Shown: positions 55,433 to 64,000 of the stretch, piece by piece | How the letters are laid out: every line of letters begins with the position of its first letter | How positions within the stretch are numbered: the first letter of the stretch is position 1 | Source of the DNA: Rossellomorea marisflavi | GTDB taxonomy: Bacteria; Bacillota; Bacilli; Bacillales; Bacillaceae_B | Reading direction: 5' to 3' | NCBI RefSeq assembly: GCF_001274775.1 | Contig: NZ_LGUE01000001.1 | Location: forward strand, 62,001-126,000 | DNA length: 64,000 nt | Program-made: the position numbers and the translations under genes | The notes under the pieces: model-generated | Databases searched by the model: none | Told to the model about the DNA's origin: nothing | The model's input: only the letters and a program-made list of their open reading frames with translations

Positions 55433-57235
55433 ATGACTGACAACGAAGTACTATTAACGTATAAATCGAATCTTTTCGACTTGATCTATGATGGGGAACC
55501 ATCCACTTATATTGAAAGATGGCTCGGGATCATGAGAGAGTCTTGGAACGCAGAGCGGGTACATCTGTATATCCATTCGGATGATACCTATCTATTGTAT
55601 GGTTCCGGGGAGGAGCAGGATATCCCCCTCTCGATCCGGGAAGAGGAAATCCGGTATCGGAATCCTTTTTCGATCAGCTATGAAGGGGCCAATGAAGGAA
55701 TCTGCCATGGGTTTGCTTTCGCTGATCATCAGGGGGGCGGCTCCCTGTTGCTTTTTTGGAGCGGTGGCATAAAAGTGGGACCCGCGCATCTGAAGCAGAT
55801 ATGGGAGGTGAGCAATCGCTTCCTATTGCATACGAGTGCGATTCAGACCGTGCATGAAGATGAACGCAGGTACAGGGAGTTGTTCAACGTGACGGAGATT
55901 TTCCATTCCACCAGGGATGTGAGGAAGCTCCTTGTTGTGACGATGGATACCCTGAAGCGCGTTTTCCCCCAGGACGTGTTCACGCTGCTCCTGGCGAATG
56001 ACCCCGTTGGGAATGAAGCCCATTCGATCCGTCACTTTGATTTGGATAAAGCAAATGAAGCCTCGATGCATGTGTTTGTCAGCGGGGAAATGAAATGCTG
56101 GGGAGAGCATGTCCTCTATGCCCCCCTCAAAGGGACACAAGGGATTTACGGAGTCCTGGAAGTGAAGCTCAATCCTACGTCGCCGCTGACCGATCATAAG
56201 ATGGAATTTGTAAGGCTCCTGGCCTATACGGCTGGAAGTGCCCTTGAAAATGCAAAACTTTACGAACAATCAAGAAAAGTCATTTCAGATCTTCAGCTGA
56301 TCAATGAAACCTCCCATCAGTTGAACTTGAACCTGAGAATGACGGACACCCTCCAGTTTTTAAGGAAGCAGGTGGAGAAATCATTCCAGACGGAAGATAT
56401 CGGCTTTGTCTTGTTTGAAGGCGGAGCTGTTATGATCGCGGAGGAGAGCTCGGATCTGTTCGGTCTTCCATCTGGGAAGCGGTATGTGGATTTTGTCCAC
56501 GAGAGAATGCAAGAGAACAGGGAAGCCATCTTCATCGGTGAGATGAGCGAACAAGTGGGTGATGGAGAAGCCTTTTCTTCCCTGATGGCCGTTCCCATGT
56601 TGCATGATGGAAACCTCCTGGGGTTCTGCCTTGTCCTTCACCGTGATACGTATCGTTTCTCGTTCGACATGTATAGGCTGTTTCAATCCTTCATCCATCA
56701 TTCCACCCTTGCCATCACGAATGCAAGGCTTCGGGAGAAATTGGAGGAGCTGGTCATCACTGATCAGATGACCAATCTATACGCAAGGGCCTATCTCGGA
56801 GAAAAGATGGATGCTTCCATGGAACAGGATGATCACGGCACCCTGCTTCTTGTCGATATCGATGATTTCAAATCGGTCAATGACCGGTTCGGTCACCAGG
56901 TCGGTGATGAAGTGCTCGTCCAGGTGGCGGATCTGATGAAGGAAGTGGTGGGTGAAAGCGGCTATGTTGCCCGGTGGGGCGGCGAAGAACTGGCCGTCTA
57001 TCTCCCTTCTGTCGAGCAATCCATCGGCGCTTTGATCGGAAGGGCCCTTGTGGAAGGGATCTCGGAGAAGACTTCTCCGAGGGTGACCCTTTCTTGCGGA
57101 GTGGCCTCCTGGCACCGGAAACGTTCTGCGGTCACGGTGGAGAAGCTTGTGAAGCGGGCGGATGAAGCACTCTATATCGCCAAGAATAATGGGAAGAATC
57201 AAGTGGTCCTTGAGGATCGAACCACATATGCATGA
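55433..57235 (+). CDS. dgcP: Diguanylate cyclase DgcP (GAF-GGDEF, YtrP)
   Basis: A 600-residue cytosolic enzyme that makes cyclic di-GMP from two GTP. Two GAF-like sensor regions occupy about 140-290 and 300-440, followed by a GGDEF domain (about 440-595). The active-site loop is GGEEL (about 516-520), a tolerated variant of GGDEF, and the metal-binding LLVDIDDFKSVNDRFGHQVG lies near 473. No RxxD inhibitory site precedes it, so product inhibition is unlikely. The ATG at 55433 has GTGAGGGA upstream; an open frame to 55349 includes leader sequence. B. subtilis DgcP is encoded at the same place, beside rpsD. Confidence 0.93.
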   Translation: MTDNEVLLTYKSNLFDLIYDGEPSTYIERWLGIMRESWNAERVHLYIHSDDTYLLYGSGEEQDIPLSIREEEIRYRNPFSISYEGANEGICHGFAFADHQGGGSLLLFWSGGIKVGPAHLKQIWEVSNRFLLHTSAIQTVHEDERRYRELFNVTEIFHSTRDVRKLLVVTMDTLKRVFPQDVFTLLLANDPVGNEAHSIRHFDLDKANEASMHVFVSGEMKCWGEHVLYAPLKGTQGIYGVLEVKLNPTSPLTDHKMEFVRLLAYTAGSALENAKLYEQSRKVISDLQLINETSHQLNLNLRMTDTLQFLRKQVEKSFQTEDIGFVLFEGGAVMIAEESSDLFGLPSGKRYVDFVHERMQENREAIFIGEMSEQVGDGEAFSSLMAVPMLHDGNLLGFCLVLHRDTYRFSFDMYRLFQSFIHHSTLAITNARLREKLEELVITDQMTNLYARAYLGEKMDASMEQDDHGTLLLVDIDDFKSVNDRFGHQVGDEVLVQVADLMKEVVGESGYVARWGGEELAVYLPSVEQSIGALIGRALVEGISEKTSPRVTLSCGVASWHRKRSAVTVEKLVKRADEALYIAKNNGKNQVVLEDRTTYA

Positions 57236-57264
57236 AAGCCCGCCGGAATTCCGGCGGGCTTTTT
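57235..57264 (+). terminator. Terminator after dgcP
   Basis: AAAGCCCGCCGG, loop AATT, CCGGCGGGCTTTTT: a perfect stem overlapping the dgcP stop codon. Confidence 0.93.
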
Positions 57265-57362
57265 CGTATGATGGGTGCATCTCCCTGACTGAGCGTACAC
57301 GTGGAGGTGGTGACTAACGAATGAGGGGAAAGAAGCTTACTATTCTTACTTTAGCACATTAG

Positions 57363-57376
57363 TGTAAACGCTTTCT
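57363..57376 (+). promoter_or_regulatory. cre box upstream of methionine gamma-lyase
   Basis: TGTAAACGCTTTCT matches TGWNANCGNTNWCA except at the last base, 55 bp upstream of the gene. Confidence 0.7.
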
Positions 57377-57431
57377 TTTTAACGTCATTTCGCATATTCT
57401 AGAAGTATAGACAGAGGAGGGATAGGGAGAA

Positions 57432-58616
57432 ATGAAAGAACGTAAACGATTTGAGACCAGGGTCATTCATGAAGGCTATTCTTCGGTGGGGCATTCGGAC
57501 AGTCTTGCTCCGCCGCTTTATCAGACATCCACCTATACATTTCAAACGGCAAAGCAGGGGGAAAGGCGCTTTGCAGGGGAAGAGGATGGATATATATATT
57601 CAAGACTCGGGAATCCGACGGTGTCGATCCTTGAGGAGCGGATGGCTTCTTTGGAGGGCGGTGAAGCGGCGCTTGCATTCGGCTCGGGGATGGCGGCGGT
57701 TTCAGCTGTGCTATTTTCATTGACGAAGGCAGGCGACCATATCGTATGCTCGCAAGGGGTGTACGGATGCACGTTCGGACTGTTGGAGCTGATGGAAGAG
57801 AAATTTGGGATAAGCCATGATTTTTCTCCCATGGACACGGAGGAGGAAATCCGCTCGAAGCTTACGGACCGGACGACTTGCATCTATGTAGAGACGCCGA
57901 TCAACCCGACGATGCAGCTGATCGATCTGGAGCTTGTTTCTTCGATTGCAAAGGAAAAAGGAATCCCTGTGGTAGTGGACAATACCTTTTGCTCGCCTTA
58001 CCTTCAACGTCCCCTTGAATTTGGCTGCGATCTGGTCATCCACAGTGCCACCAAGTATATCGGCGGGCATGGAGATGTGATAGCGGGGATCGTCGTAGGC
58101 GATCAGGAACGGATGTCAACGATCCGCATGACCACCCAAAAGGATATCGGCGGCATCATCTCGCCCTTTGATGCGTGGCTTTTGCTGCGGGGATTGAAGA
58201 CCTTGGCCGTGAGGATGGACCGCCACTGTGAGAGTGCGTCAAAAGTGGCGGAGCAGCTTAAGCATCATCCACTGGTGGAGACGGTCATCTTCCCGGGGCA
58301 GGTGGAGCATCCACAGCATCACATCATGACCAAGCAGATGAAAAAGCCGGGCGGGATGATTTCATTTACCATCAAGGGAGGGAAGGAAGACGCGCAGAGG
58401 CTCATGGATGAGCTGAAGATGATCAAGATCGCCGTCAGCCTCGGTGATGCCGAATCCCTCATCCAGCATCCGGCAACGATGACGCATGCGGTGGTACCGG
58501 AAGAAATGCGCATGAAGATGGGGATCACCGATACGCTCCTCCGACTTTCCGTAGGGCTGGAAGCCTATGAAGATATCTGGGAGGACATTGAGAACGCACT
58601 GAATCGGATAGGATAA
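57432..58616 (+). CDS. Methionine gamma-lyase (Cys/Met metabolism PLP enzyme)
   Basis: A 394-residue PLP-dependent enzyme of the trans-sulfuration family. The PLP lysine is in HSATKYIGGHGDVIAG (near residue 204). The active-site phrase GVYGCTFGLL near 111-120 carries the Tyr-Gly-Cys that marks methionine gamma-lyases (Cys116 in the Pseudomonas enzyme) rather than cystathionine lyases. It would split methionine to methanethiol, 2-oxobutyrate and ammonia. GAGGAGGGATAGGGAG precedes the ATG. A cre box upstream and a methionine sulfoxide reductase gene downstream support a role in methionine use. Cystathionine gamma-lyase is the alternative. Confidence 0.8.
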   Translation: MKERKRFETRVIHEGYSSVGHSDSLAPPLYQTSTYTFQTAKQGERRFAGEEDGYIYSRLGNPTVSILEERMASLEGGEAALAFGSGMAAVSAVLFSLTKAGDHIVCSQGVYGCTFGLLELMEEKFGISHDFSPMDTEEEIRSKLTDRTTCIYVETPINPTMQLIDLELVSSIAKEKGIPVVVDNTFCSPYLQRPLEFGCDLVIHSATKYIGGHGDVIAGIVVGDQERMSTIRMTTQKDIGGIISPFDAWLLLRGLKTLAVRMDRHCESASKVAEQLKHHPLVETVIFPGQVEHPQHHIMTKQMKKPGGMISFTIKGGKEDAQRLMDELKMIKIAVSLGDAESLIQHPATMTHAVVPEEMRMKMGITDTLLRLSVGLEAYEDIWEDIENALNRIG

Positions 58617-58620
58617 GAAA

Positions 58621-58654
58621 AAGGAGGGAAGCCGGATCGGCTCCCCTCCTTTTC
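58621..58654. terminator. Bidirectional terminator between methionine gamma-lyase and ytsP
   Basis: GGAGGGAAGCCG pairs with CGGCTCCCCTCC (one mismatch), with T runs on both strands. Confidence 0.85.
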
Positions 58655-58662
58655 GCATCCTA

Positions 58663-59148
58663 TTAAACGTGGCGCACAAGTTCTTCCACAAAGCGTTCAA
58701 GATGATGTTGATCTTCTTCGTCGAATCTGCCTTTTTCAGGGCTGTCGATATCAAGGACGCCGATCAGCTTGTCATCCTTCACGATCGGTACGACAATCTC
58801 TGATTGTGAAGCAGCATCACAGGCAATATGACCGGGAAAGGCATGGACATCTTCGACGAGCCTCGTTTTCCGTTCCGATGCGGCCGTGCCGCAAACGCCT
58901 TTGCCAAGCGGGATGCGTACACATGCAGGCAGTCCCTGGAATGGACCGAGGACGAGTTCATTGCTTTCTTCTTCGTAGAGATAGAAGCCTACCCAATTGG
59001 TGCGGTCGAGAAATTGATTCAACAGCGCAGAAGCATTGCTGAGGTTCGCAATGACATTCGGCTCTCCTTCAAGCAGTGCGCTCAGCTGTTTTGTGACGAG
59101 TGTGTACCCTTTATCTTTTGATTCCTCATATTTTTCTACTTTAAACAA
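58663..59148 (-). CDS. ytsP: Free methionine-(R)-sulfoxide reductase (GAF domain, YtsP)
   Basis: A 161-residue single GAF-domain enzyme (fRMsr) that reduces free methionine-R-sulfoxide to methionine with thioredoxin. The catalytic cysteines are in ACVRIPLGKGVCGTAA (near residue 78) and HIACDAASQSE (near 112), the three-cysteine pattern of the family. DVLDIDSPEKGRFDEEDQ-type sequence near 136 is also typical. The TTG at 59148 reads MFKVEKYEE, matching YtsP (MFHVEK), and is better spaced from GGGGGAG than the adjacent GTG at 59151. It is convergent with methionine gamma-lyase. Confidence 0.92.
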   Translation of the reverse strand: MFKVEKYEESKDKGYTLVTKQLSALLEGEPNVIANLSNASALLNQFLDRTNWVGFYLYEEESNELVLGPFQGLPACVRIPLGKGVCGTAASERKTRLVEDVHAFPGHIACDAASQSEIVVPIVKDDKLIGVLDIDSPEKGRFDEEDQHHLERFVEELVRHV

Positions 59149-59388
59149 CACAAACTCCCCCTATTCTACACGAATTGATCCGTCCGCACCCCATTTCCCC
59201 TTCACTCGATGGATTATGTCGATAAGTAAAAGGAGGGAATCGGCCGCGATGGACGAATACATGTTGTAACGCTGAAGGTCCCTATACGGGATCCTCACGA
59301 ACGTATTGAATCAGTTTTAGCATATTTCCAAGAAATCTTCAATCCATTCCGTTCTCTACCGGCCAATCAAACGAAACGAGGGATTCGA

Positions 59389-60033
59389 ATGAAGAAGCTT
59401 ATAAGTACAAAAGATGCGATTTTTGCTGCTGCTGTTTCATTATTCAATGACCATGGATTCGATGGGACGTCCGTCAGGGATATCGCCGGCAAGGCCGATG
59501 TCAACCCGGCGACGATCTCCTATTATTTTAAAGGGAAGCAGGGGCTTCTCGAAGCATGCTTCACGCATTTCTTTGAACCCTATCTCCGTTTTTTGGAGGA
59601 GGAGACCGCTGCCCTTCCATACATCGATGCAGAAGTGTGCCTGAAACGTGCCGTCTACAAGCTCCTCAAGTTCCAAAGCGAGAACCATCAGCTCACCCGG
59701 TTCATCTGGAGGGAGGTGTCCATCGATTCCCAGGTCGTAAGGGAGATCATCGCTTCCTATCTGATGAAGGAGCGATTCTACTTGAAGTGCCTGTTTGAAA
59801 AGGGGATGATGGATCACTCATTCAAGAAGCAGCCGGTGAATTTCCTCATCATTCAGCTGAAGTCCATGCTGACCTTCCCGTTTTTGAACAGCCAGCAGCT
59901 GAGGGAAGTATGGCAGCTTTTCCCGCAGGAATTCTATTTTGTTGACCATTACTATCAGCAGATCGATCAGTGGATCCGGCTCATGCTTGTTGAACAGAGG
60001 AATGAACCATTCGAAAAAGAGATGCTCGTCTGA
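59389..60033 (+). CDS. refZ: TetR-family DNA-binding protein RefZ (YttP)
   Basis: A 214-residue TetR-type protein. The helix-turn-helix (TSVRDIAGKADVNPATISYY, about residues 24-43) is followed by KGKQGLLEACFTHF. In B. subtilis RefZ binds palindromes near the origin and acts on FtsZ to help position the polar septum and capture the chromosome during sporulation. Length and synteny (ytsP-refZ-hisJ-ezrA) fit. Its stop codon is 3 nt from the convergent hisJ stop. Its binding motifs were not searched for here. Confidence 0.88.
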   Translation: MKKLISTKDAIFAAAVSLFNDHGFDGTSVRDIAGKADVNPATISYYFKGKQGLLEACFTHFFEPYLRFLEEETAALPYIDAEVCLKRAVYKLLKFQSENHQLTRFIWREVSIDSQVVREIIASYLMKERFYLKCLFEKGMMDHSFKKQPVNFLIIQLKSMLTFPFLNSQQLREVWQLFPQEFYFVDHYYQQIDQWIRLMLVEQRNEPFEKEMLV

Positions 60034-60036
60034 GAT

Positions 60037-60834
60037 TCAGAGGAACGTCATCCGTGTCCTTCCTTGATCAAGGCCGCTGACCGTATGGGCATCGGAACCA
60101 TATACGACGGGGATCCCCATCCCATAAGCCTTCCGGATGACCGGTTCGGGTGGATAGGACTCGCCGCAGTGAGGTTTGATGACACCTGCCCCGTTATAAT
60201 CGACTTCCAGACCGTTGGCGAGGATCGCGTCGAGGATGGTTGAAATATCCCGGGAAAAAGATCGGGTTGTCGGGTAGAGCTTCTGGAATTTGTTCGCCAG
60301 TGTCATATGACCGATCCTCTTCGGTTTATAGGGACCGAGGTCCGAATGGATGGAAGAAAGGACGGCTCTGTAATAATCCTCATGGACCGGATCGACTCCG
60401 CCATAGGCTTCCGTCATCCTGCCGAAGGTTTCATCACTATAGTCCAGGCAATACCAAGCCCCGTCTTTCTTCAAGAAATGAACCGAGAGGATGCTGTCGT
60501 CGAGGGATGGACCGTATTTCGTCAGCAACTCTTTTGTACCTGCTTCATATCCCTCGATATAGTCCACCTCCAGGCCTGCTAAAATCACAATGCGGCCATC
60601 ATATTTCCTTTTTAGACGGTCGATTTCTTTCAAATAGTCGTCCATTTGCCCGAACTGCATAGCGCTGTCCCTTTCCGGCACAGGATCGATGAAGTCCCTG
60701 GGAAGGGGAGCGTGCTCTGTGAACGTGATATGGGTGTATCCGAGTGCGATGAGTCTTTCGACATATTCTTCCATGGTGTCCTTGCTTCCGTGCGGACAGA
60801 ATGGGGTATGGATATGACCGTCCCGTTTGATCAT
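60037..60834 (-). CDS. hisJ: Histidinol-phosphatase (PHP family)
   Basis: A 265-residue PHP-domain phosphatase that removes phosphate from histidinol phosphate, the penultimate step of histidine synthesis. Metal ligands are in DGHIHTPFCPHGS (residues 5-17), FTEHAPLP (near 38), GLEVDYI (near 86), SVHFL (near 117), GHMT (near 175) and GSDAH (near 245). Length matches Bacillus HisJ (268). It is monocistronic, away from other his genes, as in B. subtilis (ytvP). Confidence 0.94.
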   Translation of the reverse strand: MIKRDGHIHTPFCPHGSKDTMEEYVERLIALGYTHITFTEHAPLPRDFIDPVPERDSAMQFGQMDDYLKEIDRLKRKYDGRIVILAGLEVDYIEGYEAGTKELLTKYGPSLDDSILSVHFLKKDGAWYCLDYSDETFGRMTEAYGGVDPVHEDYYRAVLSSIHSDLGPYKPKRIGHMTLANKFQKLYPTTRSFSRDISTILDAILANGLEVDYNGAGVIKPHCGESYPPEPVIRKAYGMGIPVVYGSDAHTVSGLDQGRTRMTFL

Positions 60835-61056
60835 GGAGAAGCCTCCTATTCCTTAATCGGCTAAGATTTTGCCCGTCAAATGGCGAAAAATCGTCCATTG
60901 AACGGAAAAACTGCCGATTATGACTTTTTATCGAGTAAAATTCGAATTTAATAGTCAAAAAATGTCGTTAACATGGTATCATTATAGCAATGAGATAAAT
61001 TTTAAGAAACTTAACTTTAGATAAATGTTACTGAATAGTTGAACAGGGGGCTTATG

Positions 61057-62745
61057 ATGCAGTACATCATCGGTGGAATACTACTAGTATTGATTGTCTT
61101 CCTGACTGGATTCTTTGTCAGGAAGAAATATTATGCAGAGGTCGATCGCTACGAATCCTGGAAGATCGATATCATGAATCGTCCTGTCTCGGATGAACTT
61201 TCCAAAGTCAAACAATTGAACATGACCGGGCAGACCGAGGAATTATTCGAACGCTGGAGACAGGGTTGGGATGAGATCGTAGCCGTGCAGCTCCCTGAAG
61301 TGGAAGAACTTCTATTCGATGCAGAGGAGCATACGGATAAGTTCCGGTTCAACAAAACAAAAGCCACCCTTTCCCGTATCCATGAGATCCTCACCGGTAC
61401 CGAGACGAAGATCGAGACGATCCTGAAGGAACTCGATGAACTGATCGGCAGTGAGGAAAAGAACAGGGAAGAGATCCAGACGCTTCAGGAAGAATACCGC
61501 AAAAGCAAGAAGCAACTTCTCGCTTATCGTCATACATATGGTTCCACGGCTAAACCGATCGAAACCATCCTTGATGAGATGGGCAAACAAATCGAACGAT
61601 TCGAGGAATTGACCGAACAGGGGAACTATATCGAAGCACGTGAGATGGTCCTAGGGCTGTCTGAGAAAATGAGGGAGACCGCCTATAAGATGGAGGCCAT
61701 CCCGAACCTGCTCACAGAGTGTGAAAACGTCCTGCCGGTCCAGATTTCAGAGCTCGAGGCCGGATATGAGGGGATGAAGGAAGAAGGGTACATCCTGGAT
61801 CATGTGGAGGTGGAAGAAAAGGCCGCCGCACTGAAGGCATCCCTTGCATCCCACGTCACCGACCTCGGGGAACTGAAGGTGGAAGGCGTGGAAGAAGGCC
61901 TGAAGGAAATGAAGGAAACGATTGAATCGTTCTACGATATCCTGGAAAAGGAAGTACACGCCAAGCATTTCATCGGGCAGTATAAAGATGCCACGACGGA
62001 GAGCCTCATCAAGGCCAAGGAAGAGAACGAAGACATACAGGCGGAGCTCCGGATTGTCCAGCAGGCGTACCATCTCCGGGACGAAGCACTCACGATCCCC
62101 AAGGATCTGGAACATAAGATCATCCAGCTTTCCAAACGACATGAACTGATTATGAAGAAGGAAGAAGAACAGGGTGCCCCTTACTCCAATCTGAGTGATG
62201 AACTGAAGGATATCCGGAGCAGTCTGGACGAACTGAACAGGGAGCAGGAAGAGTTCAATCTTTATCTTCAAACGATGAGGAAAGATGAGCTTGCCACCAG
62301 GGAAAAAATCCATGAGCTGAAGAAAAAGGTGGCCGAAGCGAGCCGCATGATTTCCAAAAGCAACGCACCTGGCCTCCCGCAAGGATACAAAGATCTTCTT
62401 GACGAAGTCCATAATAAAATCGAGCAGGTGAATGTGAGTCTCACCGAGAAACCGCTGAATATGAAATTTGTTCAGGAAACATTGCTTGCTGCAGAAGACA
62501 CCGTGGATCATTTCTATAAGAAGACCGATGAACTCATCGAAGACGTCGTCCTCTCGGAACGGGTGATCCAGTACGGGAATCGCTATAGAAGCCGCTATTC
62601 ATCCGTCCATGACGGCCTCAGGAATGCCGAGGAAGCTTTCAGGCAGTATGAATACCGGAGGGCGCTGGAAGAAGCGGCCACCACCTTGGAAAAGATAGAG
62701 CCGGGCGCACTGAAGAAAATCGAGAAAATGATTGAGAATAAATAA
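61057..62745 (+). CDS. ezrA: Septation ring formation regulator EzrA
   Basis: A 562-residue membrane-anchored protein that prevents extra FtsZ rings and coordinates division with cell elongation. One N-terminal membrane helix (YIIGGILLVLIVFLTGFFV, about residues 3-21) places the N-terminus outside. Then come spectrin-like triple-helix coiled-coil repeats to the end (YAEVDRYESWKIDIMNRPVS; LPQGYKDLLDEVHNKIEQVN near 445). Length is normal (562). Two adjacent ATG codons exist; 61057 is better spaced (6 nt) from CAGGGGG than 61054. A terminator follows at once. Confidence 0.95.
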   Translation: MQYIIGGILLVLIVFLTGFFVRKKYYAEVDRYESWKIDIMNRPVSDELSKVKQLNMTGQTEELFERWRQGWDEIVAVQLPEVEELLFDAEEHTDKFRFNKTKATLSRIHEILTGTETKIETILKELDELIGSEEKNREEIQTLQEEYRKSKKQLLAYRHTYGSTAKPIETILDEMGKQIERFEELTEQGNYIEAREMVLGLSEKMRETAYKMEAIPNLLTECENVLPVQISELEAGYEGMKEEGYILDHVEVEEKAAALKASLASHVTDLGELKVEGVEEGLKEMKETIESFYDILEKEVHAKHFIGQYKDATTESLIKAKEENEDIQAELRIVQQAYHLRDEALTIPKDLEHKIIQLSKRHELIMKKEEEQGAPYSNLSDELKDIRSSLDELNREQEEFNLYLQTMRKDELATREKIHELKKKVAEASRMISKSNAPGLPQGYKDLLDEVHNKIEQVNVSLTEKPLNMKFVQETLLAAEDTVDHFYKKTDELIEDVVLSERVIQYGNRYRSRYSSVHDGLRNAEEAFRQYEYRRALEEAATTLEKIEPGALKKIEKMIENK

Positions 62746-62794
62746 AAAAGCAGTCCCCTTTACCGTGAAAACGGGCGAGGGTGCTGCTTTTTTT
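62745..62794 (+). terminator. Terminator after ezrA
   Basis: AAAAAGCAGTCCCC pairs with GGGTGCTGCTTTTTTT around an interrupted loop, directly after the stop codon. Confidence 0.85.
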
Positions 62795-62894
62795 GTGGTC
62801 CATATATAGATCATACCAAACGGGGGATTCCCAACGTTCGGGGCACGGGATAGTAGTGGATATCAACGATCATCCCCGGAGTTTCCCCGCCCAC

Positions 62895-62927
62895 AAAAAA
62901 ATCCGCCCCGATGTGGCCGGGACGGAT
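62895..62927 (-). terminator. Terminator after braB
   Basis: On the minus strand, ATCCGTCCCG pairs with CGGGGCGGAT and is followed by TTTTTTT. Confidence 0.9.
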
Positions 62928-62937
62928 GGTGTGCCGA

Positions 62938-64000
62938 TTACGCTTGTATCACTCTTTTGCTCGTTCCGAGAACCAGTGAAATGACGAAGCCGATCAAGGC
63001 GCCGAAAATTGCCGGGACGATCCAGCCGATCCCTTCTGCATAGAGGGGAAGGAATGAAAGCCAGTCCCTGACGGCAGTCACTTCGATACCGGCTTCCTTC
63101 AGTCCGTCGAATAGACTGATGAAAGCGGTCAGGGCAAGCGCCGTGATATACACGGGGCGGTAGCCTCTGAACAGATTGTGGAAGAACGAAAGAATGATCA
63201 ATACGATGGCCATTGGATAAATGAAGATCAGCACCGGCAGTGAGATGGAAATCAGCTGTGTCAATCCGATATTGGAAATGATCATACTGAACAATGAAAT
63301 AATGAACACCAAGGCTTTGTAAGGGATCGGAAGCAGCTTTGAAAAGTACTGAGCGCTCGCCGATACCAGTCCGATTGATGTCGTCAGGCAGGCAAACAGA
63401 ATGGCCAGGCCAAGGACGATGATCCCGAACGATCCCAGCAGTTCTTCGGAGGCTGCGGCAAGGAGTGCGCCGCCGTTAGCTTGTTCTCCGATGGCATCGG
63501 TCCCGCTGGCCCCGATATAGCTGAGGGACAGGTAGACGAGGGCAAGACCTGTAGCCGCAATCACACCGGCTTTCATGGTGATGGCTGAAATACTTGCCTT
63601 CGAGGTGATGCCGTGATTCTTAATGGAATTGATGACCACGATTCCGAAGACGAGTGCCGCAATCGTGTCCATTGTCAGGTACCCTTCGATGAATCCTTTG
63701 AAAAGGGGCCCATTTTGATAGGCTTCAATTGGTGTACCAAGGCTGCCCATGGGCGTGACGATACTTTTTACGACTAGTACGGCAAGGATGATCAGTAGTG
63801 AAGGAGTCAAAATCTTCCCGATCCGGTCGACCAGCTTGGACGGATTCAAACTGAGCCAAGCGGTCAAGGAGAAGAAGATGAGCGAGAAGATCATCATCGG
63901 CATCCGGCTGTCGGTCAATCCTTCCGGCAAGAAAGGCAGAACGCTGATTTCATAGGTGACCGTACCGGTACGCGGTATTCCGAAGAAGGGACCGATGGCG
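62938..64000 (-). CDS. braB: Branched-chain amino acid transporter, LIVCS/BrnQ family (partial)
   Basis: The gene runs off the window end; 354 complete codons are seen in frame up to position 64000, of an expected 440. The upstream part reads AIGPFFGIPRTGTVTYEIS, a conserved BrnQ/BraB phrase, so the frame is open and the first ~85 residues are missing. About nine membrane segments are visible. The family imports leucine, isoleucine and valine with sodium or protons. B. subtilis has braB at this place next to ezrA. A terminator lies at 62895-62927. Confidence 0.93.
   Translation of the reverse strand, partial: AIGPFFGIPRTGTVTYEISVLPFLPEGLTDSRMPMMIFSLIFFSLTAWLSLNPSKLVDRIGKILTPSLLIILAVLVVKSIVTPMGSLGTPIEAYQNGPLFKGFIEGYLTMDTIAALVFGIVVINSIKNHGITSKASISAITMKAGVIAATGLALVYLSLSYIGASGTDAIGEQANGGALLAAASEELLGSFGIIVLGLAILFACLTTSIGLVSASAQYFSKLLPIPYKALVFIISLFSMIISNIGLTQLISISLPVLIFIYPMAIVLIILSFFHNLFRGYRPVYITALALTAFISLFDGLKEAGIEVTAVRDWLSFLPLYAEGIGWIVPAIFGALIGFVISLVLGTSKRVIQA

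Overview
The window is a contiguous piece of a Bacillaceae chromosome. Almost every gene has a recognisable Bacillus subtilis counterpart, and the order follows the B. subtilis ytf-ytg-ytl-ytm-yto-ytp-murC-ytx-aroA-ccpA-mot-acu-acs-tyrS-rpsD-dgcP-refZ-hisJ-ezrA-braB block. SigmaA, sigmaB and sigmaK type promoters, CcpA cre boxes, a tyrosyl T-box and sporulation genes (cse60, refZ) all fit a motile, endospore-forming Firmicute. Base composition looks balanced, higher than B. subtilis. A Rossellomorea-like species is possible, but the genus cannot be fixed from this sequence. No rRNA, tRNA, prophage, transposase or CRISPR array was seen.

Layout. 1-4.4 kb: end of cse60, ytfP, lipid II flippase murJ/ytgP and an RsuA-type pseudouridine synthase. 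4.4-6.4 kb: a non-coding stretch with 21-bp-phased TCGCAAATA repeats, a 126-bp tandem array of structured elements, and ytzE. 6.4-15.7 kb: pepV-dat, cysK, the thpR-ytlQ-ytlR-amyX operon, and ytmP. 15.7-24.7 kb: ytzH, trmB, ytnP, ytzB, ytoP, a DUF84 gene, a Cys-rich small gene with a sigmaK-type promoter, dtpT, ytoQ, a lipoprotein, a PTS-IIC-like membrane protein and ytpP. 25-34.6 kb: ytpQ-ytpR, sftA, an orphan, murC, aminopeptidase ampS, and the sigmaB-type ytxG-ytxH-ytxJ group. 34.7-44.1 kb: a second YtxH-like gene, an unusual FtsA/PilM-like ATPase, aroA, ccpA, the motP-motS sodium stator and helD. 44.2-54.9 kb: acuCBA divergent from acsA with a cre box between them, a class A PBP, T-box-tyrS, and rpsD with its leader. 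55-64 kb: dgcP, methionine gamma-lyase with a cre box, ytsP (methionine sulfoxide reductase), refZ, hisJ, ezrA and a partial braB.

Functional links. AcsA is controlled transcriptionally (cre) and post-translationally (AcuA acetylates, AcuC deacetylates). CcpA, which would read the cre boxes, is encoded 7 kb away. Methionine gamma-lyase and free methionine sulfoxide reductase are neighbours, suggesting a methionine salvage or degradation pair. EzrA, RefZ, SftA, MurJ, MurC, the class A PBP and the FtsA-like protein make this a region rich in division and envelope genes.

The most unusual content is non-coding or little described. There is a dispersed and tandem hairpin element whose copies show compensatory base changes. 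There is a separate element of about 300 bp present in two copies with imperfect inverted ends. An actin-like ATPase carries a long tail that looks like repeated beta-grasp modules.
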